Below are positions 46,378 through 56,951 of a DNA stretch of 64,000 nucleotides, in pieces (position 1 is the first letter of the stretch; each line of letters opens with the position of its first letter). Source of the DNA: Melastoma dodecandrum (lineage: Eukaryota > Streptophyta > Magnoliopsida > Myrtales > Melastomataceae); the NCBI GenBank assembly GCA_029817715.1, contig JARUPY010000473.1, positions 496,001-560,000 on the forward strand, in the 5' to 3' direction. The position numbers were made by a program, and so were the translations under genes. The notes under the pieces are model-generated. The model was not told where the DNA came from and did no database searches. It saw only the letters and a program-made list of their open reading frames with translations.

Positions 46378-46700
46378 CACAGAAGCTTTAAGCTCTGTGA
46401 AAATCTACTGGTTCTATTCTGTAGAAGCCTACGCTATATCAGAATCAACCCGCTACTGCACAGAAGCTTTAAGCTCTGTGAAAATCTACTGGTTCTATTC
46501 TGTAGAAGCCTACGCTCTATCAGAATCAACCCGCTACTGCACAGAAGCTTTAAGCTCTGTGAAAATCTACTTGGTTCTATTCTGTAGAAGCCTAGGCTCT
46601 ATCAGAATCAACCCGCTACTGCACAGAAGCTTTAAGCTCTGTGAAAATCTACTTGGTTCTATTCTGTAGAAGCTTACGCTCTATCAGAATTTAACCTCTG
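46378..46700 (+). repeat. Four 81-82-bp tandem repeats in the Sirevirus leader
   Basis: Units start at 46378, 46459, 46540 and 46622. Each opens with CACAGAAGCTTTAAGCTCTG, an almost perfect palindrome able to fold into a hairpin in RNA, and contains a second TCTGTAGAAGCCTACGCT motif. The array lies between the primer-binding site and the gag start codon. Confidence 0.9.
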
Positions 46701-47048
46701 TTCCACAGAAGCACCTTGTTCTGTGAGAAACTATTTGTGTCTTCTCTGTAGAAGCTTTAGCTCTATCAGAAGCTACCTTCTATTCAACAGAAGCATACGC
46801 TCTGTGAATATCACATTTGGCATTTTGTTTCTGTTCTGCAGAAGCTTGCTGCTCTGCGAGAATTCAACAACTGCCACCTGAAAGAAATTCTCAGTTCTGT
46901 CATATTAACACTCGTGCTCTGTTCAACAGAGGCCTGATTGTTGACTTGACGACTGACTTCTACCTAACAGAAGCTTGCTTCTTTGTTGAGGTTATATTCG
47001 TCAACGTTCTGTTCTATAGAAGTGTAATACTCTATACGAATCGAACAT

Positions 47049-50000
47049 ATGGCTGAAAACTATAATGTGCCTAAACCACATGTTGGGAATCCTCCCATTT
47101 TCGATGGTAAGAATTTTTCCTACTGGAAAATTCGTATGAGCGCATTTGTTGATGCAATTGACGAAGACTTATGGTCTTATATAGAAGATGGTCCTCCTTC
47201 TATACCAGAGAACCAACAATTTGATCGAGAAGGTCATCCTACACGGGAATACCTTAAGATCAGACGACTCACTAAAACGGCAAAGTATTTGATGTTCAAT
47301 GCTATGTCAGAAGGTGAATTCGTCAAAGTTTCAACTTGCACTTCGGGCAAGGAAATCTGGGATAAACTTGTCACCATGTATATTGGGACAGACCAGATAA
47401 AAGAAACTAAGGTGAATTTTTTAATTCACCAATACGAAAACTTCACTATGAAGGCTGATGAATCTGTAGAACAAATGTTCCAGAGACTCAACCTTCTAGT
47501 TGATGCCCTAACTCATTTGGGCAAAACCTATCAAAATTCTGAACTAGTTCGAAAGGTTTTGCGTACTCTACCCAAATCATGGGAAGCCAAGAAAACGGCT
47601 ATAGAGGAAGCTAAAGACCTCTCTATTCTTCGACTAGATCAGTTGATGAGCTCCTTAATCTCGTATGAGATGGAAAGATCCTCTCAACCAGATATAAAGA
47701 GAGCACCTGTTGCTTTCAGAGCATCAGAAGAACCTACAGAAGGTTCGGATGATGAAGCAGAAGCTGATTCGGATGATGAACTCGCAATGATAGCTAAACG
47801 ACTTTTGCGGTTCGCCTCCAAAAAGCGCTTCAATAAGAGAAGCCAAAAACACATGGATCCAAAGTTGGTCACATGCTTTGAATGCAAAAAGAAAGGACAC
47901 TACAAAACAGAATGTCCTTTACTTAAAGAAAAGGAGAAACCTTCTCCTAAATACAAGTTCAAGAAAGCAATAGCTTCTTGGGCAGAACTTGATGATTCTG
48001 ATGATGAGGAAGCACAAGTGTGCCTCACAACTCACACAGAAACTCAAAATGAACTTCATACCTGCTTTCAAACAGAAACTGTTGAAAGCGAATGGTATCT
48101 GGATAGTGGATGCTCCAGGCACATGACCGGAGACCCATCCAAATTTTCCCAACTGACTCTACAATGTGGAGGGTCGGTTAAATTCGGTGACAATAGCAAA
48201 GGCTCTGTCATCGGCAAAGGTACCATTGGAAGTTCTGACTCCATGGTCATCGATGAGGTTCTGTTGGTTACAGAACTCAAACATAATTTGCTGAGCATTA
48301 GCCAGCTTTGTGACAAAGGTTATAAAATAACTTTTGATCAAGATAAATGTTCCGGAGTCCTAAACAATGAAGTTCGCTTCATTGGGAACCGTAAAGGGAA
48401 CATCTACACCTTGACTCAGAATAGCTTCTGTACTACAGAAAGTTGCCTTCTGTCAGTCAAAGATGAAAGCCTACTATGGCATAGAAGGTTGGGACACTCC
48501 AACTTCAAATTGTTATCCAAGCTTGTGAAAAAGGATTTGGTTAAGGGATTACCCAATATCCGTTTCGAGCATGACAGCTTCTGTGAAACATGTTCTCTTG
48601 GAAAACAAACTAAATCTTCATTCAAATCTAAGAATGAAGTTTCTACTTCTCAACCTCTTGAACTTCTACATATGGATCTATTCGGACCTACTAGAGTTCA
48701 GAGTGTCGGCGGTAGAAGGTACTGTCTAGTTGTAGTTGATGACTACTCTAGATACACGTGGGTTAAATTTCTAACTCACAAAAGCGATGCTTTTGAAACT
48801 TTCATTAAGCTAGCTAAGAAATTACAGAATGAAACTGGATCTTCTGTAAAGGCTATAAGAACGGATCATGGTACTGAGTTTGAAAACCATGACTTCGCTA
48901 CTTTCTGTGACGAACAAGGTATCGATCACAATTTTTCTGCTCCTTATACTCCTCAACAGAATGGAGTAGCAGAACGGAAAAATAGAACTCTAATAGACAT
49001 GGCTAGAACCATGATGTGTGAGAGCTCTGCTCCACAGAACCTATGGGCAGAAGCTGTTAATACAGCCTGCTACATATCAAACAGGGTTCTACTTAGACCC
49101 ATACTTGAGAAAACTCCCTATCAACTATATAGGGGGAGAAAACCGAACATCTCCTATTTCTACTCCTTTGGAAGTCCTTGTTTTATCTTGAGACCTTCTA
49201 AGGACAATTTAGGAAAGTTCGAAGCTAAGACAGATGAGGGCATCTTTCTCGGATACTCTTTGTCTAGCAAAGCTTATAGAGTTCTAAACAAAAGAACTTC
49301 TACTATAGAGGAGTCTATTAATGTAAAAATTAATGACCTTCCTACTATTATTACAAGAGATGTTATATCTCAAGAACCTACAGAAGATGCTGTAGAACCT
49401 CTACCCTCTACGAAAGAGAAGGGTGAACCTTCTATTCATGAATCTAAAAATGATCTTGAACAAACAAATGATAATTATGAAGAACATTCTCATAATGATC
49501 AACAAAGTGATATTAGAGCACCTGCTCTTTATCAAAGACGTCATCCTATAGACCAAGTCATAGGAGATCTTAACAGAGGCATACAGACTAGAAGTTCTGT
49601 AAATGCCTTCTATGAACACTCGGCTTTTCTATCACAGAAAGAGCCAGAGAATATTGATGAAGCTCTCAACGATCCAGATTGGATACTTGCTATGCAAGAG
49701 GAGCTTGAACAATTTGAACGGAGCAAAGTGTGGTCACTTGTTCCTAAACCTGGTAACCGTTCCATCATTGGGACTAAATGGGTTTTCAGGAACAAACTAA
49801 ATGAGTCAGGCATTGTTGTGAGGAACAAGGCTCGGCTCGTTGCAAAAGGGTACTCTCAACAAGAGGGTATCGACTTTGATGAGACGTTTGCTCATGTAGC
49901 TCGTCTAGAGGCAATACGAATGTTATTAGCCTATGCTTGCTTTAACAACTTTAAGTTGTATCAAATGGACGTAAAAAGTGCATTCCTCAATGGAGAAATC

Positions 50001-51167
50001 AAGGAAGAGGTCTACGTAAGTCAACCTCCTGGTTTCGAGGATCTGCAACACAGAGACTACGTCTATAAACTCTCCAAAGCTCTATATGGCCTTAAACAGG
50101 CTCCTAGAGCATGGTATGAGAAACTTAGCTCCTTCCTTGTCGAAAAGGGCTACAATAGAGGAAGAGTAGATACTACTCTCTTTCTCAAACACAGAAGCAA
50201 TCATCTCATTGTTGTCCAGATCTATGTTGATGACATTATCTTTGGATCAACTGATGAAACGCTCTGTGCAGAATTCTCCAAACTCATGACAAGCGAGTTT
50301 GAGATGAGTATGATGGGAGAACTCACGTTCTTCCTTGGTTTACAAATTCAGCAATCTGCAGAAGGTACTTTCTTACATCAAGAAAAGTACACTAAGCAGC
50401 TTCTGAAGAAATTCGGCCTAGAAGGCACGAAACCTTTGTCTACTCCAATGGGCACAAATACTCAATTGGACAAAGACGAAAACGGTAAAGAAGTGGATAG
50501 TAAGCTCTACAGAAGCATGATAGGTTCTCTTCTGTACCTTACAGCTTCTAGACCAGACATACTATTTAGTGTATGTCTCTGTGCTAGATTTCAATCAGCA
50601 CCTAAAGAATCTCACATGACTGCGGTCAAGAGGATCTTTAGATATCTACAGGGTTCTGTAAACCTTGGCATCTGGTATTCTAAGAAATCAAATTTTGATC
50701 TCACTGGATACTCCGATGCAGACTTCGCAGGAAGTAAGGTGGACAGAAAAAGTACAAGTGGTACTTGTCAGCTCATGGGAAACATGTTGATTTCATGGTT
50801 TTCCAAGAAGCAGACTTCTGTTGCCCTCTCCACTGCAGAAGCTGAGTATATAGCAGCCGCAAGCTGCTGTGCACAACTCCTGTGGATGAAACAACAACTT
50901 GAGGACTATGGTCACTCATTTACAAAGATACCGATCAAATGTGATAATACTAGTGCTATTAGCCTAGCTAAGAATCCAGTATATCACTCGAGATCGAAGC
51001 ATATCGAACTCAGACATCACTTTCTGAGAGATAATGTACAACAGGGTTCTGTTAATGTAGAATACATTAACACTGAACACCAATTGGCTGATATCTTTAC
51101 TAAACCTCTGGATAAAGAAAAATTTTTCTTTTTCAGAAGCGAATTAGGAATATGCCATCCTATATAA
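47049..51167 (+). CDS. Sirevirus gag-pol polyprotein, uninterrupted
   Basis: One 1,372-codon frame starting [16 protein letters not shown]. Gag occupies about residues 1-300 with the zinc knuckle [14 protein letters not shown] at 276-289. Protease follows with [14 protein letters not shown] (from 349). Integrase carries its zinc site ([15 protein letters not shown]) near 478-525 and a DDE core beginning [12 protein letters not shown]. Reverse transcriptase includes [14 protein letters not shown] and YVDDIIFGS (from 1059), and RNase H has [14 protein letters not shown] near the end. The order fits Copia, and the gag type fits the Sirevirus lineage. No stop or frameshift is present. In the RT motif after GIDFDETFA a His stands where Copia members usually have Pro; effect unknown. 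Confidence 0.95.
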   Translation: MAENYNVPKPHVGNPPIFDGKNFSYWKIRMSAFVDAIDEDLWSYIEDGPPSIPENQQFDREGHPTREYLKIRRLTKTAKYLMFNAMSEGEFVKVSTCTSGKEIWDKLVTMYIGTDQIKETKVNFLIHQYENFTMKADESVEQMFQRLNLLVDALTHLGKTYQNSELVRKVLRTLPKSWEAKKTAIEEAKDLSILRLDQLMSSLISYEMERSSQPDIKRAPVAFRASEEPTEGSDDEAEADSDDELAMIAKRLLRFASKKRFNKRSQKHMDPKLVTCFECKKKGHYKTECPLLKEKEKPSPKYKFKKAIASWAELDDSDDEEAQVCLTTHTETQNELHTCFQTETVESEWYLDSGCSRHMTGDPSKFSQLTLQCGGSVKFGDNSKGSVIGKGTIGSSDSMVIDEVLLVTELKHNLLSISQLCDKGYKITFDQDKCSGVLNNEVRFIGNRKGNIYTLTQNSFCTTESCLLSVKDESLLWHRRLGHSNFKLLSKLVKKDLVKGLPNIRFEHDSFCETCSLGKQTKSSFKSKNEVSTSQPLELLHMDLFGPTRVQSVGGRRYCLVVVDDYSRYTWVKFLTHKSDAFETFIKLAKKLQNETGSSVKAIRTDHGTEFENHDFATFCDEQGIDHNFSAPYTPQQNGVAERKNRTLIDMARTMMCESSAPQNLWAEAVNTACYISNRVLLRPILEKTPYQLYRGRKPNISYFYSFGSPCFILRPSKDNLGKFEAKTDEGIFLGYSLSSKAYRVLNKRTSTIEESINVKINDLPTIITRDVISQEPTEDAVEPLPSTKEKGEPSIHESKNDLEQTNDNYEEHSHNDQQSDIRAPALYQRRHPIDQVIGDLNRGIQTRSSVNAFYEHSAFLSQKEPENIDEALNDPDWILAMQEELEQFERSKVWSLVPKPGNRSIIGTKWVFRNKLNESGIVVRNKARLVAKGYSQQEGIDFDETFAHVARLEAIRMLLAYACFNNFKLYQMDVKSAFLNGEIKEEVYVSQPPGFEDLQHRDYVYKLSKALYGLKQAPRAWYEKLSSFLVEKGYNRGRVDTTLFLKHRSNHLIVVQIYVDDIIFGSTDETLCAEFSKLMTSEFEMSMMGELTFFLGLQIQQSAEGTFLHQEKYTKQLLKKFGLEGTKPLSTPMGTNTQLDKDENGKEVDSKLYRSMIGSLLYLTASRPDILFSVCLCARFQSAPKESHMTAVKRIFRYLQGSVNLGIWYSKKSNFDLTGYSDADFAGSKVDRKSTSGTCQLMGNMLISWFSKKQTSVALSTAEAEYIAAASCCAQLLWMKQQLEDYGHSFTKIPIKCDNTSAISLAKNPVYHSRSKHIELRHHFLRDNVQQGSVNVEYINTEHQLADIFTKPLDKEKFFFFRSELGICHPI

Positions 51168-52157
51168 TGTCTTTCATAAGACAACGAAAAGTTAAGTAAG
51201 TACTTCAGAAACTTACTACAGAAGGTACATAAGTGTACACTCTATTACAGAAGGTGCAAACCTCTGTTTCTACACTACAGAGGGTACACATTCGTACACC
51301 TCACTATAGAAGGAAGAATATTAAACTTTCTATATAATAGAAGGTTGAATTTCATCCTCTATCAAACAGAAGGTACATACTTGTACACTTCATACAGAAG
51401 GAGTAATCCTCTGTTTCTATATTACAGAAGGTACAACGTCGTACATTTCACTATAGAAGGTCGTATATTTAGCTTTCTACACAATAGAAGGTTAAATTTC
51501 ACCATCTATCATATAGAAGGTACACCTTTGTACACTTCAAACAACCGAAGGTTTAATCCTTCGTTTCATCTTTATAGAAGGTAGAAATATCCACCCTCTA
51601 TTAAACAGAAGGTACAATTGTTTGTACACTTCATTACAGAGAGTTGATTACACTTTCTACCTTATAGAAGGTCTTACGAAATGCTTACCTAAACTTTAAT
51701 TTAGGTAACTTTCAAACTAAATCTGGAGATATAATATATCATCCAATAAAAGATTTTGATGAATAAAATATTTATTCTGATCAAAATTTTCTTTGTTAGG
51801 AATATTAAAATCCTAATAAGTTATACTTGGATACAAATATCCATTATATTTAGCTCTTCGGTATGGAAGAAGCTTTAACAGAAGGTGACGATGTCTTTCT
51901 TGCCTTGAAAAGCCATTCGCCTCACACAATCGAATCAAGGAAATAAAATTTCCTTTCCCCCGTGTTTCTGATGCATGACAGTTTGACATGACATCTCAAA
52001 TAGATCACTTGAGCGGGAAAAATATTTTATTCCCATAAACCGCCTTTAAAACCCACAACCGTCATCCTTCTTCACACCACCCTCAGATCATCGTATCCCC
52101 TTTCTCCTTCTCTCTCATTTTGCCCTAAAACTCCCAGACCTTCGTTCTTCATCACCC
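51168..52157 (+). repeat. Palindrome-rich spacer between pol and the env-like ORF
   Basis: From about 51218 a composite of about 148 bp recurs (starts near 51218, 51366 and 51513), made of five ~29-bp modules. Each module opens with AGAAGGT and closes with a CTTCT- or CTCTGT-like reverse, for example ACAGAAGGTACAT...GTACACTTC. It is non-coding; AT-rich sequence and a leader follow before the next ORF. Confidence 0.8.
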
Positions 52158-53972
52158 ATGGCACCCAAGGCAAAATCCTTGAGGAAAAAGGCTAAGGCCG
52201 GAAGAAAGAAGGCTCGCGCCTCTGGATCGGAGAAGCCTGCATCATCTGCGAGCAGGACTCCATCCCCTTCCTCGTCGGAGAAACCCATCTCTCCTGCGAA
52301 GGAACAGACCATTCCTGCTGTTGTCGAGACCCACGATGACATGCAACCACTCTCCAAGGACAAGGGACTTGAAAAAGCCCAAATCCAAGTGGAAGAGAAA
52401 GCACATGAGGGATCCCTGGTCGCTGCGACAAAGGAACTCCCTGACCCTGAACCCTCTGCCAAGGGTTCTACTGCGGCTGATGACATTGATGCATCAAAGG
52501 TCGCCACTCCTGAGGAGAATGCTGAGTCTGATAAGGAGGTGGAAGTGCCCCTTGTCGATGACGCACCAGAGGAACCAGATGAGGAAGCTCCTGCTCCTGT
52601 CATCTCTGTCTCCCCTGACCTCAAGCAGAAAGGCGTGACCTCTGCTGCACAGAAGGCTACCCAGAAGCCTGCAGCACCCTCTGGAACAAAGCTTCTCCAT
52701 GATGCCATCAAGTCAGGAGGTGTATCCTCACGGACTAGGCTGAAACGGAAAGAGCCCGAGACTGTCAGCACCTCTCTTGTCAAAGCGGCTGCAAAGAAAA
52801 CCAAGTCCCCGGAGAAATCTGTGGACACCTTCACTGAGGGGCTGGATACCTTCATATTTCCGGTAAACCCTCTAGTCTCTAGAAAGGAGATAGAAACTGT
52901 GCTTGCCGATACCAAATTGCCCAAATGTGATGCTGCTGGTCGACAGTTCGCTGCCTTCAAGCGCATTGATTTTAATTGGTTTAAGGCAAATGATCTTGAC
53001 ATTGCTCCATTGCTTGAGAAAGTTGGTTTGAAAAACTTCTGTGAGACATATGCAGAGGTGGCCGTTTCTCGCCTGAGAGAGTTCTATGGTAACATTACGT
53101 TCCATGAACAAGGACCTCATGTCAAGTTCATCAAAACAGTGATTGAAGGGGTTCCGCTTGTCTTCTCTGCACATGATGTTAACCAATTGTTTGGCTGTGA
53201 GGAATATGACCCACTGTCAGATCTTGGAAAGGAGGAATCCTACAGCATCATCATGGGAGAAAGAGTCCAGTCGGACAAATACCTGGAGTCCACAAAGCTG
53301 GAACTCAAGACTCGTGTATTGCATCGAGTTGTGCTATTCTGCCTCTTACCAAGGACCGGGAGCATCGACACCATCACCTCAATTGATGCGTCACTGATGG
53401 CTCACATCATGAAGGGAATCCCTTTCAACCTTGGCTTGCTGGTGTTCTCGCACATGAAACGTTGCTGCAATACAACAGGAAAGGCTCTGCCTTATGGCCA
53501 GGTAATTGCCGGCCTTCTTAAGCTTGCCCGTGTTTCTACTGATGCATCTACTTTCCAAGAGAAATGGAAGGTTGGTACCTTTGGGCACCAGATCATAGCT
53601 AGCATGCATTATGTAAGGAAGGGCTCCTCCTGGACTCTCAAATGGAAGTCACAGGACACCACTGAGGATGATGAGGATAAGCCCCTGTCTGCCAGAAAGT
53701 CCAGAAAGGCTGCTACTGCACCTTCTGCTTCTGCCTCTGCAGCTAAGGCTCCTTCAGCACAGAGACAGCCCAAGTCCTCTGCTGAGATGACCATCCTCCT
53801 GGAACAAACTGCTCTCCTCAAGGACCTCCAGCAGAAGGCTGTGGCCAATGAGGAAGATATGCGCATCCTACGCGAAATGGTAGTGAACCTGACTCGCGAG
53901 CTGGAACGCCAAGCAAAGGTTATCCGTGATAATCTTGATGCAGTCCCTTCTGAGGAGGAAGAGGAAAAATGA
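52158..53972 (+). CDS. Sirevirus env-like second ORF
   Basis: A 604-codon frame. Residues 1-200 are Lys/Glu/Pro/Ser-rich and disordered, with a very basic start (KSLRKKAKAGRKKARAS). A folded central part (about 225-480) resembles the domain usually annotated as a putative plant transposon protein in Sirevirus second ORFs (RIDFNWFKANDLDI, SRLREFYGNITFHEQGPHV). A C-terminal coiled coil lies near 545-590 (LLEQTALLKDLQQKAVANEE) before an acidic end. I see no signal peptide and no convincing transmembrane helix, so the label env-like is positional and not a demonstrated envelope function. It could be made from a spliced or subgenomic RNA. Confidence 0.85.
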   Translation: MAPKAKSLRKKAKAGRKKARASGSEKPASSASRTPSPSSSEKPISPAKEQTIPAVVETHDDMQPLSKDKGLEKAQIQVEEKAHEGSLVAATKELPDPEPSAKGSTAADDIDASKVATPEENAESDKEVEVPLVDDAPEEPDEEAPAPVISVSPDLKQKGVTSAAQKATQKPAAPSGTKLLHDAIKSGGVSSRTRLKRKEPETVSTSLVKAAAKKTKSPEKSVDTFTEGLDTFIFPVNPLVSRKEIETVLADTKLPKCDAAGRQFAAFKRIDFNWFKANDLDIAPLLEKVGLKNFCETYAEVAVSRLREFYGNITFHEQGPHVKFIKTVIEGVPLVFSAHDVNQLFGCEEYDPLSDLGKEESYSIIMGERVQSDKYLESTKLELKTRVLHRVVLFCLLPRTGSIDTITSIDASLMAHIMKGIPFNLGLLVFSHMKRCCNTTGKALPYGQVIAGLLKLARVSTDASTFQEKWKVGTFGHQIIASMHYVRKGSSWTLKWKSQDTTEDDEDKPLSARKSRKAATAPSASASAAKAPSAQRQPKSSAEMTILLEQTALLKDLQQKAVANEEDMRILREMVVNLTRELERQAKVIRDNLDAVPSEEEEEK

Positions 53973-54274
53973 ACTCTCTTGATGTTCTCTCTTTTATGCA
54001 CTTCTAGCTAGACCAAAAACTGATTTCTGTGGTCTTCTAGATTGTAATAAGTGCCAATTTGTTGGACACAACTCCTTTGCATGAATGGTATTTGAAGTTT
54101 CTGTCATACCTTCTGCACCACATTCTGCATGATGGTTTTTGAACCCTCTGTTCTACCCTCTGCAAGAATTAAAACTACCCTCTGCACGTTGGTCATGAAC
54201 ACTATGTCATACCTTCTGCAAGAAGCTTACTCTTCTTTTTCAACCTACATTCATCTTCTTTTTGATGTGACAAA

Positions 54275-54730
54275 AAGGGGGAGAAAATTGTGTTGAGGGG
54301 GAGTACCTAGCTCTGTATTGGTTATAGAAAAATCCTTGATTTTCTATAACTCAATGGGTCGTAGAAGGCTATACCATCTATGGTATAGAAGCCTATGAGA
54401 CTGATACAGCTCATAATCGCAACCTTCTGCAGGGAATGCGATTCGTGATCTTTTTAAAGTCACTATTGCTGGGAGTGCAGAAATGAAATACCATCATTTT
54501 TGTCGGGCTAAATACAGAAGCTCCACGCTCTGTATTAATCACAGAAGCCTTTGTGCTCTGTACAACCTTCTTCATAACAGAAGCTTCTATGCTCTGTTTC
54601 ACAGAAACCTTATGGTTCTGTACAAACGCGAGACTCATACTCTCATCTATTTAGGGGGAGTTAGGGGGAGTTCTTGCAAACATATTTCCCTCAACGATGA
54701 ATGTTTTGTCATCATCAAAAAGGGGGAGAT
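54275..54730 (+). other. Multiple polypurine tracts before the 3' LTR
   Basis: Purine tracts occur at about 54274-54288 (AAAAAGGGGGAG), 54296-54301, 54651-54670 (GGGGGAG twice) and 54717-54730 (AAAAAGGGGGAGAT). The last abuts the 3' LTR at 54731 and is the likely primer for plus-strand synthesis. Repeated tracts are a known Sirevirus trait. Confidence 0.78.
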
Positions 54731-56946
54731 TGTTGGAAAAGGTTTTGATGATGAGCCAGACCTCTGTGCCACAGAAGGTCGAACATTCTTGGCTTTGATG
54801 ATGAGCCTGACCCTCTGTACTACAGAAGGTTGAACATTCTATTCTACAGAAGCTTCTCTTGTTAAGGACTTCTTGTAAGAATTATTTTTGTAATTAAATG
54901 ATTAGTTATCAATTATTTAATTACGAAATACACATTGTCTGATTATGATAATTATCTGATCAGATTACCCTGATTTGATTTTCAAATAATCATATTGGAG
55001 ATAATATTTCTTGTAGAAGGAAATGTATCTTCTATATATGGAAATGTTCTATTATTTGATCTACAGGCTTCTGTAAGCTTACTTGATCAACATACGAACA
55101 TTATTTGATTCCCAATCACCACCACCTGTCCAGATACACTCTCACGTGTGTTTTTATCAGGATGGAATTGACTTCAAGTCATTTGGAAACAAATCAACGA
55201 TTGTTTCCACCTGTAGAAGGTTATCGAGCAGAACCTTCTGCGATACCTTCTGTGGTGCACTATTCATGGAAAATATATCATGATCTTATTCTGATTTATT
55301 TTCTGAATGCTTGCACGTATATATCATTCTGTTTATTTTGTAAACTAACTTTTAATTTCTTGTTTTGCAGATTTCGTTTTTATCTTTTCCCATTTAAGTT
55401 TTCTTCTTAGCCTTTGTGTATAAATAGCCACGCCCTCTCTCCCATCAATCATAAGACAATTCTTTTCTCCCATCCCATTCTGTCCAGAGAGAGCGTGTGC
55501 TTGAGCTTGCTTTAGTTCTTTCATTCGTTCGAAATTAGTCACACGAGGAGCACTACCGACGGACGGCTGCATCGTTAGTGAAATCTTCTGGGAGAGTGAC
55601 TTGGGGGACTCGAGGGACTCGGCTGGAAGCTGCAGGATACGTTGTTGGAAGCGTGTGTACGTGGACAACGTGCAGCGGGCCGGAGAGAAGGGCTGAACCT
55701 CGGGAGCACAGAAGGTGAGGGACTGACTAGCTTCTGTTGTGTAGAACTCTGTGTGCAGGAACCTAGGACGGAGGTTGAAGTCTGCTTGCGTGGGGTTTGC
55801 CACGTGCTTGCGCAGGGTCTGCTGCGTGCTTGCGTAGGGTATGCTACGTGCTTGTGTGGGGTACGCCACATAGTCGCTATCTCGAGGAGATCGTGCAGGT
55901 CGTGTGGAGCCGCCGGAGGGAAAATCCATCCTTGAACAGGGGTTGCTGTTCGCTTGCGTAGGGTCCGCTACGTGCTCGCGTGGGGTACGCCACGAAGTCG
56001 TTTTCCTTAAGAGGATTGCGCATTTGGTTACCTAGTTAGTCACGTTAACGCGTGCAACCTTCTGTTGTACAGAATCTTCGGATCTGTATAACCTCCTGTA
56101 GAGCAGAACCTTCAGGTCTGAATCTACTTTAGTGCAGAACCTTACGGTCTGTACAACCCTCTGTAGTACAGAACCCTACGGGTCTGTGCATACATTTTCC
56201 TTGTCACTTTTACTACAGAACCTCACGGTCTGTTCAGTAGAAGGTCGACTACCCTTGGTACAGAATCTTTCAGATCTGTGCTTTTCATCTAAGTCATTTT
56301 CCTATACAGAACCTTCTGTTGTGGATTGACATATTCGACACAGAACCCTCTGTGTTGTGCCTACCTTCTTCGACACAGAACCCTCTGTGTTGTGCCTACC
56401 TTCTTCGACACAGAACCCTCTGTGTTGTGCCTACCTTCTTCGACACAGAACCCTCTGTGTTGTGCCTAAGTCTCTTCGACACAGAACCTTCTGGTCTGTG
56501 TTGTGCCTTACCCTCTACGATACAGAACCTTCTGGTCTGTATTGAGCCTAAGTTACTATAGTACAGAACCTTCGGGTTTGTGCTACATAACGAGCCTCTA
56601 CGGCACAGAACCTTCTGGTCTGTGTTCTGCCACTCAAGCCTCTATTGTACAGAACCCTACGGGTTTGCTTTTGGTTGCTATCACTTGTGTAATTTGTACT
56701 GAGATACATTTGAGTGGAAACCATCCAAATATCTGGGTGAAGAGTGGACGTAAGTAATTTGCTGAACCACTATAAAAATCCTTGTGTCCATCAAACAAAT
56801 TTGCATACACAATCAAACGTTCTGTCTTACAGAACCTTACAGGCTCTATTTTATAGAAGCTTAATTTCGCTGCGGGGTAAAACGAAAAAGGGTTGAAATC
56901 CAATTTTGGTGATTAACACTAATTCACCCCCCCTCTTAGTGTAACA
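54731..56946 (+). repeat. Sirevirus 3' LTR
   Basis: 2,216 bp, aligned with 44005-46294 along its length. The first ~700 bp appear identical by eye; differences concentrate in the second half. Confidence 0.93.
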
Positions 56947-56951
56947 CTTTG

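Larger units (their letters stand above)
44005..56946 (+). mobile_element. Sirevirus (SIRE/Maximus-type Copia) retrotransposon, 12.9 kb
   Basis: Full-length element with TGTTGG...GTAACA LTRs of about 2.2-2.3 kb and the duplication CTTTG at 44000-44004 and 56947-56951. Inside, in order: a primer-binding site, a leader with four 81-bp repeats, an uninterrupted gag-pol, a palindrome-rich spacer, an env-like second ORF, and several polypurine tracts. The added ORF, large size and palindromic repeats are the recognised marks of Sireviruses, a plant-only Copia genus. The LTRs differ at about thirty positions by eye plus a repeat-number change. Confidence 0.95.

Noticed and set aside
52115..53002. 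295-codon minus-strand ORF
   Set aside because: It lies antisense to the env-like ORF, whose biased Lys/Glu/Ala codons leave the opposite strand free of stops; Ser/Ala-rich with no recognisable domain.
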